A stretch of DNA of 64,000 nt, from the NCBI RefSeq assembly GCF_051020985.1, contig NC_135010.1:7438001-7502000 (forward strand), read 5' to 3'. Both the position numbers and the translations under genes were made by a program. This stretch comes from Nomia melanderi (lineage: Eukaryota > Arthropoda > Insecta > Hymenoptera > Halictidae). Shown piece by piece: positions 34,946-45,314 of the stretch; the first letter of the stretch is position 1, and each line of letters opens with the position of its first letter. Below the pieces are notes generated by a model. That model ran no database searches and was not told the DNA's origin. It saw only the letters and a program-made list of their open reading frames with translations.

Positions 34946-35257
34946 CTAATATTTAATTAAAGTCCCACCGGTGAGCGCCGGCGAACGGCTCCGTGCTACC
35001 GGCCGGCTGTGCCCGTCCCCCGGACTTTGATCTTCCGGATCGACTCCGCGCGCCTTTGGATCCCCCGTAGACGATTTACCTCCGGCGGAGTGATTTCTGG
35101 TGCCTTTTTGAGGAGCTCGCTTCTTCCTTCGACGTGATTCCTTCCCCTTGCTTGCCGAGATTTCGCCGGATTGGATGTCTGCTTCTTTAGCGTTATCTTT
35201 CGTGTCCGTTGGTGGTGTTGTCGCGATCGAAACGGTGATCGGCGGATAGTGGATCAT
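34946..35257 (-). CDS. Possible exon, basic low-complexity protein (weak)
   Basis: I do not recognise this frame. It runs about 104 codons from an ATG at 35257 to TAG at 34946. A longer frame starts at 35326 but inside a MITE end, so I reject that start. The middle is basic (GKESRRRKKRAPQKG) and the rest is rich in S, G, D and P, which suggests a disordered nuclear or linker segment if it is expressed. GAGGTAAAT around 35080 reads as a plausible splice donor, so coding could stop there. No comparable open frame lies opposite over the same interval, which is mild support. There is no domain, signal peptide or membrane segment. Its neighbour to the right is a family C MITE. Confidence 0.22.
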   Translation of the reverse strand: MIHYPPITVSIATTPPTDTKDNAKEADIQSGEISASKGKESRRRKKRAPQKGTRNHSAGGKSSTGDPKARGVDPEDQSPGDGHSRPVARSRSPALTGGTLIKY

Positions 35258-35284
35258 TGAGAATTCGAGGTTTCGGGAATTTAA

Positions 35285-35502
35285 CACGTTGACCGCCACG
35301 AAAACCTTCGGAGTTTTATGTATCACTTATTCTTTCTATAAGAAAGATACAAAGGAAAAATTATTAATTCTTTGATATGAATATTTTTATATTACCCTAT
35401 TGTCTAGTTATTAATGTTATGGAAAATCAATTATCTTCCAAGTCATAATTATTTTCTTGTAATTTCAAGCTATCATCGGTGACCGCCGTGGCAGTCAAAG
35501 TG
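35285..35502. mobile_element. TTAA-flanked MITE, family C, reverse orientation
   Basis: A 218-base element between TTAA at 35281 and TTAA at 35503. The ends are CACGTTGACCGCCACG and, in reverse complement, CACTTTGACTGCCACG (14 of 16). Read from the right, CACTTTGACTGCCACGGC then GGTCACCGATGA aligns with the left end of the element at 14404, including most of its palindrome. Confidence 0.86.
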
Positions 35503-35506
35503 TTAA

Positions 35507-35789
35507 TGCTTTCCATTTCAGAGGGGCCTCTCAGTCGCCAATTGATTTGACACGGCAAAATAAAGTTTGATGTTTAATCGCGATGAAGATTTCTAGATTA
35601 ATTTAACAGCAATCAAGGTTGTTCACCCAGGGATCAAGGCGAACAACTATTTTGCTGTTATCAATGTATTATCTTCAAATGAAATTTCTACTTGAAGTAG
35701 AATGAACAATTTTGTTGCATTTCTTCCAAATTGTTGATAGTAAAGTGTTACACGAGCTTAGTAGCGAAAGTATATAGTACGCCAAGGGG
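35507..35789. other. Unique DNA with small inverted repeat
   Basis: AACAGCAA...GTTGTTC and GAACAAC...TTTGCTGTT (about 35608-35660) form an imperfect hairpin. GTACGCCAAGGGGTTAA just before 35790 looks like a right-hand TTAA-element end, but no left partner was found. Confidence 0.45.
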
Positions 35790-35793
35790 TTAA

Positions 35794-36030
35794 CCCTTTG
35801 CACTCGAAAGCCTTTCGCTAGAAACATTCAATGGTTTTTTAATAAATTATACACGACACTCCTTAAGACGAACTGAACGAGAGAACACACATGAGTTAAG
35901 AACCAAAGTTCCTACTTCAGTATTTCATATATTTATAGATCACGCGAAGCTTAATATTCTGTGTAAGACTTCACAATTTCGGTATATCGAATCAAATGAT
36001 GACTGAGGGTCACCTCTCGAGTGCAAAGGA
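35794..36030 (+). mobile_element. TTAA-flanked MITE, family B
   Basis: A 237-base element between TTAA at 35790 and TTAA at 36031. Ends are CCCTTTGCACTCGAAAG and, in reverse complement, TCCTTTGCACTCGAGAG. CTTTCGCTAGAAACATTCAA near the left and GATGACTGAGGGTCACCTC near the right are shared with the copy at 49836-50073. Confidence 0.92.
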
Positions 36031-36034
36031 TTAA

Positions 36035-36217
36035 CCCTTTGCGGACGAATGTCGATATTTTGCCAATATCAAACTTCTACGTTTGAAACATCTAGCTGCA
36101 AACAAATGAAATTAGTACATAGTTTTCTTATTCTCTATGATTTAAGCATTTAGTGTCTAATTTAGCAGCATCTGCAAAAGGTTTTGTATAGTTTAAACAT
36201 TATTCGTCCGCAAAAGA
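36035..36217 (+). mobile_element. TTAA-flanked MITE, family G, abutting family B
   Basis: A 183-base element that shares TTAA 36031-36034 with the family B copy on its left and TTAA 36218-36221 with a family B piece on its right. The left end CCCTTTGCGGACGAATGTCGA pairs with ATTCGTCCGCAAAAG. The inside (TAGTTTTCTTATTCTCTATG, AGCATCTGCAAAAGGTTTTGTATA) matches the copy at 44788. Confidence 0.92.
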
Positions 36218-36221
36218 TTAA

Positions 36222-36390
36222 TATTGAAGTTTGTACAACGTATCGATATGTGAAATATTAAAAGAAAGTAGTTCGGTTGCTCAGTTTATGTGTGACTTCT
36301 TGTCAAAACAGTTCGAAAAAATATCGTCGGTATCTCGCCAGAAAATGTTAAGTATTTCCAGTGAAAAACTTCGGGAGTGCGAAGGATTAA
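36222..36390 (-). mobile_element. Family B MITE, truncated, inverted
   Basis: Reads in reverse complement from its right end: TTAATCCTTCGCACTCCC, then a segment like AAGTTTTTCACTGGAAATACTTAA, equivalent to the family B left end. On the left, TATTGAAGTTTGTACAACG and GTGAAATATTAAAAG match the inverse of 49960-50010. The outer left part is missing at the TTAA junction with the family G element. Confidence 0.7.
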
Positions 36391-36394
36391 TTGG

Positions 36395-38888
36395 GGTAAT
36401 GGAATTGCGATGAGAAATTATAATGGAAATATTTCTCCTGGCAAATGTCATAGAAAACACTGCTCGAGTGTTTTGTATGTTTCTTTGTGTCCCGCGCGTT
36501 TTTCGATTTTCACATTTCTTGTGAATGCGTAAAAATGTTTGTTCCTTCGAGTTGTTTTATACTAATGAACGTTTGGGAACGTTTATTGTACTTATAGGTT
36601 CATTGTACTGTTCGTATTAATTTTCATAATTGCAAACGTTTACTTGTATTTTATAAATTTACTCATCACTATACGTGTGTTCTCGTACTTGTATTATTAA
36701 GAATGAATAAACAATAATATAGTAATCTATAATAATACTATAAAAATCGTTAAGAATGAATAAATAATACTATAATGATTTTTAATTTGGGATTTGGAAT
36801 TTCTGTTAAGGATAGAACACGTAGCAACGCGTCTTAAATAATACTACAATGCTTGTAACCAAGAAAACATCCCCTAAAATGTAACAAAGATACTTCCTGA
36901 CGCAGGGAACTGTAATTCAATCGAGATCCTATTTCAGTTTCAAACTCGATCGAAGTATTTAACTGGAACTCATGTTAGGTATCGCTGAATCTTTAAAGCG
37001 AAAGTCTATATCCATCGGCTTACGTGACTTTCTAATAGAATTTGCGTTGGAATTGTCAGGAAATTGACATAGTTTATGAAATACGATCATAGGTCAAACG
37101 GATGTTTCAGATCTAATTCCCTTCGTAAATTAAATCTTGTATTTGCCAATCATTCAATCTCTTCATAAACTGGCTACACACAGATCACAGCGAAATTAAA
37201 TTTCATCCGACGATTACGCGAGTTAAACTTTCACAGAACTGTTAATTAAATACAAGGCTTCAATTGAACCCCTCGATCCTTATCATTCCATCTGCACCGG
37301 CATTACGCTTCTACGATTGTATAATTACCAGATCTTTATCGCTTTCTGATCGACGGTACGACTCGTGCTTTTAATTGAATCGGGAGATCAGAAATGCTAT
37401 AAGTCAATTTCCTTTTTCTTTTGATTGAAGAGAACGACTGCATAAACGAGCATTACTATACGCAAGTACCAGTTGAAATATGTGTAATGACGTGAAAAAT
37501 GAGAGGAAAAGCAATTGGTTTAATTGCTTTGTCTAATATTTTATGCCTCGGAAGGACCGTAAAGTACCATTTCCATTAAAATTCCGCGACGAATCAGATA
37601 CATTTACTCTTTCTCATTTCATTTAGATTACAGTCGTTTGTCTTTTAATAATTGAGAGGCACGCTTGCGCTTATTACGCGTGGTATTTAAACAGTTTTAC
37701 AGAAATCTCAGCCAGGAATATAGACAATTCAGCCGGTCGTAATTAATATTCATTGAAAAACCAAAAATACGAAACAGCACGTTCAAAGTTGAAAAATATA
37801 TATTATCCATAAAGAAATTATTATCATCAGTAAAATATCTCTCGCATTTATTTTACACAATCCACGTAATTTACCGCAGCAGTAACACAACTTACAAATA
37901 TCAAATCAACAATACGAATTACTGGCAATCAAATAAATTACAATTTCACGTATTACACTACCGAAAATATGACTAGATTTCATATAACTCCTACTTCAAT
38001 TTTCCCATTAATTTTGATAAAAAAATATTTGCAATATAAATATTCACACGTAAAACTTACAATTACAAAATTGCATAGAACACGCACGATGCGAAAAAAT
38101 CATAAAATATTCAAAGTGCAACATTGTTTACAGTGTTTATTACGAAAAATCGTTTTCCTTAATATTTGAATTCGCGTAAAGACGTACAGAGTATACTTAT
38201 AACTCTTGTCCGCACACAGAAGCAGTACAGCATATTGAATTCGATATTGAACACGGCGTATAGTACTCACCCCCGTTTCACCGTTCTAAAGTAAATAAAA
38301 ACTTGGCTGTATTCGAGATTTCACGGCGTATAGTTCCCGATCACACGGATTCAATTAACCGTCACACAAAGCGCCGGTGGAAATATTCTATCAAGCTCTC
38401 CTATCCCCGTGACGTTCTCTATTCACGAATGATATCGGAGGGGGTGGTTTTCCGCGAGCGAACAGATGTGTGTCCTTTGATCTCGGGATTCGCGTACAGT
38501 CTCCTTTCAAATTAGCAGTCCCCGCGACCGGGCCGCGGAGCCGTTCTAAGCGCACGTTCCGCCTGCAAACGTGCAATTAAGAAGTCGAGCAGGAAATTAA
38601 GGGTCGGTGGTTGGTCAGAGTTCAATTTGATCTCTCTTCTTAGCAGCGACCGCGTGTATCTCCGATTGAAATTGAAGGGCAAGGCACTGTGTCTGCCTGC
38701 TTTTGTGCGAGGCTCGGATACTGCGTTCAACCCTGCTGCGATTTTCGTTTTGCGTTCACGTTCGAAATGCTAATGGAAAAATGGGTATTTGTATGGCAGC
38801 GTGATTTCCTTTGCGCTTTTTTCATGTGTAGAAGTATTCTTAGGGTATGAGGGTGCGAGGAGGTTGAAAGAAGTTGGACAAACGTATT
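36395..38888. other. Unique DNA, no gene recognised
   Basis: AT-rich to about 38230, then more CpG-rich (38280-38730). No element ends, no RNA genes, and only short frames without motifs. Confidence 0.5.
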
Positions 38889-38917
38889 GGGGGCGGAGGA
38901 GGGAGGAGGGATGAGGG
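38889..38917 (+). other. G-quadruplex motif
   Basis: Four G-runs (5, 3, 3 and 3 bases) with loops of 7, 4 and 4 bases fit the usual G4 pattern. It lies in a short purine-rich tract with no gene beside it. Confidence 0.7.
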
Positions 38918-39085
38918 ATGAGGATCTCCTCATAGTTAGGTTATGAATTATAGAGTCGAATGAATTACATTGATTTTTGTTCTTAGAAGAAATTAAAATT
39001 GAAAGAGATTAAGATTGACAGAGTTTAACATTGCAGAGGATCGAGTTGGGAGAGATTTACATATGGGGAGATTGTGACTGAGAAG

Positions 39086-39575
39086 AGTAAAGTTGCAAAC
39101 ATTGAAATTTGAGGAAGTGACGTTGCGAAGATTGGAATTTAGAAATTCGACATTGCTAATATTGAAATTTCGAAATGTATCATTGCAAATGTTGAAATTT
39201 GGAAGAGTTGATGTTGGAAATACTGAAATTTAGAAGAGTTCAAGGTACAAATACTGAAATTTAGAAGAGTTCAAGTTACAAATACTGAAATTTAGAAGAG
39301 TTCAAGTTACAAATACTGAAATTTAGAAGAGTTCAAGTTACAAATATTGAAATTTAAAAACGTCACACTTGCAAATATTGAAATTTAAAAACATCACATT
39401 TGCAAATATTAAAATTTAAAAACATTACGCTTGCAAATATTGAAATTTAAAAACGTCACACTTGCAAATATTGAAATTTAAAAACGTCACACTTGCAAAT
39501 ATTGAAATTTAAAAACGTCACACTTGCAGATATTGAAATTTAAAAATGTCACACTTGCAAATATTGAAATCTAGA
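39086..39575 (+). repeat. 31-bp tandem array, about 16 copies
   Basis: Two subtypes of a 31-base unit occur in blocks. 39215-39345 repeats ATACTGAAATTTAGAAGAG + TTCAAGTTACAA. 39346-39575 repeats ATATTGAAATTTAAAAACG + TCACACTTGCAA. The first copies (39086-39215) are more diverged. Blocks of near-identical copies point to recent local expansion. Confidence 0.95.
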
Positions 39576-41109
39576 AAAACCAAAATAACAGGCTAACATT
39601 GCAAAAGATGGTAATCCTGAGAAACTAAACCATCAAACCAACGACTGAATAAACATAATGCTGCTAAAGCAATGGAAACAAGATTGGATTGAGAAGGACC
39701 TGAAGAACGTAGCAGGGTTAATCTATGGAATATAAAGAGTAGAACGGATCTCGTTCGTCGATAGCTCCATGTTATAAACAACGTATCGTTTTATGGCGTC
39801 GCAGGGTTATGAGCTACGTGCCCGTGTTACCTTCGAGGAAAGTCACGTCGCGCTAGTTTGGGATCATACGACACTCATTTTTCCTCGAAACAATATTTTC
39901 ACACACCGTTTGCTGTCCCTACATAGACGCGCGCCGGTCCCACTGTAAAATATGAAATTTTTCATGCAGCTTTCTTATCCTGGTAAGGGAAAGAATAACC
40001 AGAAAAATTGTATTAAAACGTACATTCGTTAATTTAATCCAAACGCAGCCTTCTCCTTCCATTCTTGCCTTAAAAAATGAATACCATAACTATACGTCAA
40101 TATATGATCCACAATATCATTAAAAATATTCATTTTTTCAAACTACTAATTACTCTTCCCCGTCACTCGTTTCTATTTCCAACCAAAGATGACCATTCTC
40201 AAAGAAAAACTGTCAAAAACAATACAGTCACTGTACCACAAAAACAATCTAACTCATCCTTCAAAAATTTTCCATTCCATAAATGGAACAAAGAACGCCC
40301 TACCAGTCGAAAACGAATTCAATACTTCGCGTATCTTCGGAATCACTTAGTTTTCCATTTCCCGCGGTCCGCGCAAAGCAGAGAACAAAACTTCCTTCCC
40401 GGGATCAACAATACACGTCGCATCCCATCCGAACAATTCAAAGCTATTTCCAAGGCAGCGATCAGGGGCGCCCTAAATCTAATTCCGCTCTTCGTTCGCG
40501 CGCGCGACACGTCATCGATCACTTTACAACCGCCGATAAATCACCGCTATCCGAACCCGTTACCCTTTATCGCGGTCTCCGCTCCGTTTTCGACAGAAAG
40601 CCCCCATTCCACCGTCGCGTCCCATTTTGCCGCGACCGAAAATATTTGTTTCCCGCGCCTTCGTATTTCACCGAAACGAAATCTAACAGAGACAACGGAG
40701 TCTATTCTAGAGGAACCGAGATAAAAGGAACGATCGGACTGCCTCTCTAGTCCCTCGCGTTCGCGGAAAATCAAAAAATACAGCGAGAGAAAAAGAGAGA
40801 AAAAAAGAGAACAAGCGAAATGGAGAACTGTGTAAAAAGCAGACGATAAAACGCGACAGAGGGGAACATCGCGGAATTCGATGTTACTTGAAATGGTCGA
40901 ATTCGGCGCGTTGCTCGCTGCTCGCAACGGCCGGGATTAATAAATCGACTCGCAGCGGCGGCGCACTTCTGCGCGCATTGTTTCCATTTCGCGGTAATCG
41001 TGATTCATGCGTGCAGCTTTCAAGGCAAATCCGATCATATTCGCGGCGCGAGCCGGCGCGAACGCACCGGCCAATAATTCAGTCCAACTGGTTCACTCTG
41101 GCGACTCTA
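39576..41109. other. Unique DNA, no gene recognised
   Basis: Overlapping plus frames at 40077-40724 (215 codons) and 40283-40750 (155 codons) are open together with a minus frame over 40547-40927. Composition is A/C-rich then CpG-rich, and no domain is visible, so coding is not supported. Confidence 0.4.
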
Positions 41110-41623
41110 TCTGTCTCTTACTCTTCACCTCTTTTGTTTCTTTTTGTATTTTCTCTTCCTCTGTTACTCTCCTGTCTCATTTCTGGTTTTTTTTCTCTCT
41201 TACCCTTATTTCCGTGGGACTCTGTCCTTTCGTTCCTTTTTTTTCTCTATTTCCTCAGTTTTCTACTGTTTCTGATTATCTATTTTCTCAGTTGTATCTC
41301 TATTTTTCTGTTCTATCTCTATTTTCTCTATTTTATCTCTGTTTTCTGTTGTATCTTCATTTTCTCTGTTCTACTTCTATTTTTTTTCTATTCTACCTCT
41401 ATTTTTTATATTCTACTTCTATTTTCTCTGTTCTACTTCTATTTTTCTATTCTATCTCTATTTTTTATATTCTATCTTCATTTTCTCAGTTCTGTCTCTA
41501 CTTTCCCTATTCTATCTCCATCTTCTCTGTTCCACCTCTATCTTCTCTGTCCCATCTCTATTTTCCCTCACTTCTGTTTTCCCGTCTTCTCTATCCATTT
41601 CCTCCCTTTCTCTATTTCGCTCG

Positions 41624-41654
<31 letters not shown>

Positions 41655-41700
41655 TTCTCTCTCTATCTTCTCCCTTCCTCGTTTCTATTTCTCTCCAACC
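41110..41700 (+). repeat. Pyrimidine-rich tandem array with TC microsatellite
   Basis: Degenerate units of about 20-24 bases, such as TTCTACTTCTATTTTCTCTG, with a 60-base higher spacing visible between 41403 and 41462. It ends in a TC run (about 41625-41665). Long plus frames through it (41007-41741, 40888-41814) exist only because the tract has almost no purines and so few stops. Confidence 0.9.
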
Positions 41701-44114
41701 GTCTCTTTGCTCGGTTTCTCCAGCACTCTACACGTTGCTAGCTCTCTCCTGAACCCGTTTAGAGACCAGTCCCGTTCGGATTGGTTCCTTGGCCGGAAAC
41801 GAGGCGCAAGTTAGCGGTAATTAAGGATGGTTACCTCGAAGAGGCGAGCCAGGGTTAACGAGGGTCGTCACGCCGGCAAGCTTCGCCGGATTCTGCGGAG
41901 CAAGGTAAACTCTCTCTATCTGACCGGTTAATTTGAGTCAAGTCGAGCCGAGTGCATAAACGACTGTAGAGCTCGAGAGAGCTGTGAGAGCGGTTACTCG
42001 ACTGGTTCGACCGATGGACGGTCGTTTTTGGACAGATTTATGATGTGTTAAGTATTCAGGAATTTACTGCCTGTTATTAGAGATAAAGGTATACGCGAGA
42101 AGGATTTATTCCGTGGAAATGTAAATAGGAATATTTTCACGTGAGATTTGAAATACCAATTAGCAATTTTAAAAAGGAGATAGTTTTATTGGAAACATAA
42201 ATACAGATTCTTAAACTGGACTTTGAAGTTAATGAAGATTATTCAGAAGATAATAATACGTTTAAAAAAGCGGGTGGCTTTCATACAATATGAACAGAGA
42301 CGATGAAAGTAGAATTTGAATGTTAATTAACCCAATGAAAAAGGTATTAATGTACCGCAATGAAGACGCACATCACGCAAATAAAAGTATGAAACTTTTA
42401 AACTGGAACACGGAGCTTAACCAACCCCTGCAGACTTGAATCCCAAGCAATCTAATTAGAAACATTCTGCTCTTGCTTCCTTTATTATACCGTTACAGTT
42501 TAACTTCATAATGAGACCATCGCAAAAATGACACTATCGCTAGAGACTAAGAATTTTAAAACGTGCTTCTGATTTCATATTTTAAGTTCAAGATTTTGAA
42601 TAATCGCACTCTCAGGTTTCTCTGACAAGCTGAAATTGTTTCATTACATCTCATTGTCGATTCTCTGAATGCTATCGCGGGCTTCGCGTTTATGACGCCG
42701 TATGGTTTGTCAACTGAACGAAATCACGTTGCTCTCCAGATAACGGAACGTTCTCGCATTTATAGCGAGAACGCAGAGAAATCTATAAAACACGGCGTAA
42801 TAAGGGTTTGGTTCGCGGTAACAATGGTTTTACTTTATTCTCGATTTATTTAGCCAGCCGAGTATCACCCTTTCAGCAACACAAACGAAAGCGTAAAATC
42901 AAATAATGGGGAGCAGCTGTATTACGGAAGCGTTGCGATACCTCGCGGAGGTGGCTGCCGCTAGATAACGTTATTACACCGGCCAATATACGCGCGCCAC
43001 CACGCCTTCGCCGGAGATAAAAGGAGTAACTGCATTATATTGCGCCGTAACTCGCGATTAAAGTTGTTGATTACTTAGGCAAACCAAGTATGCAAAATTA
43101 ACAAGCCCGTTCTGGTTTGCATCCGCAGCTAACACCCCCGCCTTATTGCGATTCCCCGAAAAGGAGCTCGGGGGTTGAAAATTGCAAATTTCCCGCGGAC
43201 TTCGCTGCGTTCAGCGAAAATCGTTGCAACTCGAGCAATCGCGGATATTACTGTAATCCCCGATCCTGGGCTCGATGAAAATTTATGAGAAGTTACTTAT
43301 TCTAGCAAGATAAACCGTAGAAATAGTTCTTTCTGTTTAACGCATTTATTCAATAGTTTCAATTGTTCCAATAAATTCGAATATTTTGTATATAGATAAT
43401 TACAAATGTTAGGTGATCTTGAGTAATAAATACTTCTCCTATCGTGATTAAATTTTATAAATCTATACAGTATTCGTAATAACCATTTTAAAATAGAAAC
43501 GTAGGAAGAATGTTCCCGAGAATCAGAATACATTTGCCAATGAGAAACCTTAATTATACGAATTATCAAACCATAAAATATTAATTACGAATTAATCAAT
43601 GAAACTAAACAAGAATAACAAAGCAGCCAATACGAGCGGGCTGAAAGTGCTTCAACGCGAACAGTGATTAAAAAATTCGCCTGTGTTTCCGCCCACCGCG
43701 GGCAACGCATCCATGGGAAGCCTCTTATAAATCCCTCAAGCGCCGTTCGAGTGCGAAAGCCCCGGAAAATAAAGGAAAACTCGTGAAGGGCGGAAATATG
43801 AATAAACGTCGAAGACAAGCTCTCTCCTGTCGAAGAAAAGCCGCTGCCCCTCGATTCGAAACTTTCTATTTTTTCTAGTAACTCGTGTAAATAATTCCGG
43901 CGAGTTTTTCCAGCGCTGGGTAACTTTTAAAAGGCGACGCGCGTGACGGTGAAAGCGCCTTTCGCGAGCAAAACGAGGAACGAGGATAAAGAAAAATATA
44001 AAATCCCGCTGGCAAGTTCGGCGGAATAAATGCGCGCGCAGGGCGTGAAATGCGCGCTGGCCTTGGTTGTCAGGCGAGGGGGTGGTATTTTAGTCGCACG
44101 GGGCACAGGGGTCG
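41701..44114. other. Unique DNA, no gene recognised
   Basis: CpG-rich at 41750-42010 and 42700-43270, AT-rich elsewhere. Several 60-90-codon frames show no motif. Confidence 0.5.
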
Positions 44115-44282
44115 GTTTAATCCAGTGGTTCTTAACCTTTGTAGTGATCGGCACCTCCTTGAGCCTAAAAATAAGTTCTATCGCCCCATTGAAGAGTGCA
44201 GCTCTATGTCTTTATTTAGGAAATTACATTTATTGCGACATAATTTGTTTATTGAGAAATAAACGTGTACATTTATATATAC

Positions 44283-44594
44283 GTACAAAACGATATCTCA
44301 CGTTTTAATGGCTACGTCGTTATTGTTTGTAGATAATAATACTTTTGAACCGAGATCCGTTTGAAGATCCGTTTTTAAAAGAACCAGTACAAAATGATAT
44401 CTCACGTTTTAATGGCTACGTCGTTACTGTTTGTAGATAATAATACTTTTGAACCGAGATCCGTTTGAAGATCGGTTTTTAAAAGAAACAGTACAAAATG
44501 ATATCTGAATTTTTAATGGCTGCGTTGTTTATGCATAATACTACTTTCGAAGCGAGGATCCTTTTTTTGAAAGAGCTACGAAGATTACTCGCAG
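44283..44594 (+). repeat. 104-bp tandem triplication inside the hAT element
   Basis: GTACAAAAYGATATCT begins units at 44283, 44387 and 44491, exactly 104 bases apart. The first two units are nearly identical and share AATGGCTACGTCGTTA and GAACCGAGATCCGTTTGAAG. The third is diverged after its first 20 bases. Subterminal repeats of this kind often carry transposase-binding sites in hAT elements; that role is inference. Confidence 0.93.
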
Positions 44595-44787
44595 ATTCCT
44601 GTCTTTTGTATTTATTTCAATTGAAAATTTCGAAACTTCTCTCGCGCCCCTGGAAATACTCATTCAGACTGACCTCTTAACCTACGATTCATTTCATAAC
44701 TGTACCACCAAGTATCAATTGTACTTTGTCATTAATAAATTACGAGAAAGAGAACTCTATATTCTTCTACATCCCCGTTTACTTTAA

Positions 44788-44987
44788 CCATTTCCGGACG
44801 TATATCATTTCGGCGAGATGAAACTTCCAATATTTGGAAGACTAAATCGCGAACAAATAATTTAACTCAAACAACAAGAGGTCAACACATAGTTTCCTTT
44901 TCTTCTATTACTTAAACAATTGATATATAATTTAGCTTCATCTGCTGAAGGTTTTATATATTTCGAAGAATCTTCGCCAGCAAAGGG
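44788..44987 (+). mobile_element. TTAA-flanked MITE, family G, nested in hAT element
   Basis: A 200-base element between TTAA at 44784 and TTGA at 44988 (decayed). Left end CCATTTCCGGACGTAT; right end TCTTCGCCAGCAAAGGG. The inside (CATAGTTTCCTTTTCTTCTAT, TTTAGCTTCATCTGCTGAAGG) aligns with the copy at 36035. It landed in the hAT element after the latter was formed. Confidence 0.82.
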
Positions 44988-45104
44988 TTGAAATATAATA
45001 GTTGATAAGAGATGTATTTCTTTTTGTTAATTTCAATTTAAAATCTCCCTCGCGAGTCCGGCACGATGTTGTATGGCAAGCAGCTAAGAACCACTGGTTT
45101 AATC

Positions 45105-45314
45105 GAACGGCGAGGAACAAGGTTACAACCTGTAGATTCATAAAACAGCTTTTAAAGCGAAGACGCGGCCCGTTTATTCCGCGCACGCACGCACGCACTC
45201 TCGCGCGCCCTATTACGATTTTTTAAACGCCTCCGACGCGGATCCTGACGGAATAAATAAAGGTGTGCGGCGAAGGGTGTGGGATGGGAGTGGGGGATGA
45301 GGCGGGAGACGTTG
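45105..45314. other. CpG-rich spacer with GCAC repeat
   Basis: A GCAC/ACGC microsatellite occupies 45182-45197. A G-quadruplex motif follows (separate entry). No gene recognised. Confidence 0.5.
45275..45296 (+). other. Strong G-quadruplex motif
   Basis: Four G-runs (3, 3, 3 and 5 bases) with loops of 3, 2 and 3 bases within 22 bases. Short loops predict a stable structure. Confidence 0.8.

Larger units (their letters stand above)
44123..45096. mobile_element. hAT-like non-autonomous element
   Basis: A 974-base element whose ends are CAGTGGTTCTTAACC and, in reverse complement, CAGTGGTTCTTAGC (13 of 14 match). It is flanked by a perfect 8-base duplication, GTTTAATC (44115-44122 and 45097-45104), as hAT transposases produce. 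CAGNGGTTC tips are usual for this superfamily. No transposase frame remains. Inside are three 104-base direct repeats and a nested TTAA element. Confidence 0.95.

Noticed and set aside
40888..41814. A 308-codon plus frame and an overlapping 244-codon frame
   Set aside because: Both run through a nearly purine-free tandem array, which has few stops in any frame. The Ser/Phe/Leu repeats mirror the DNA repeat.
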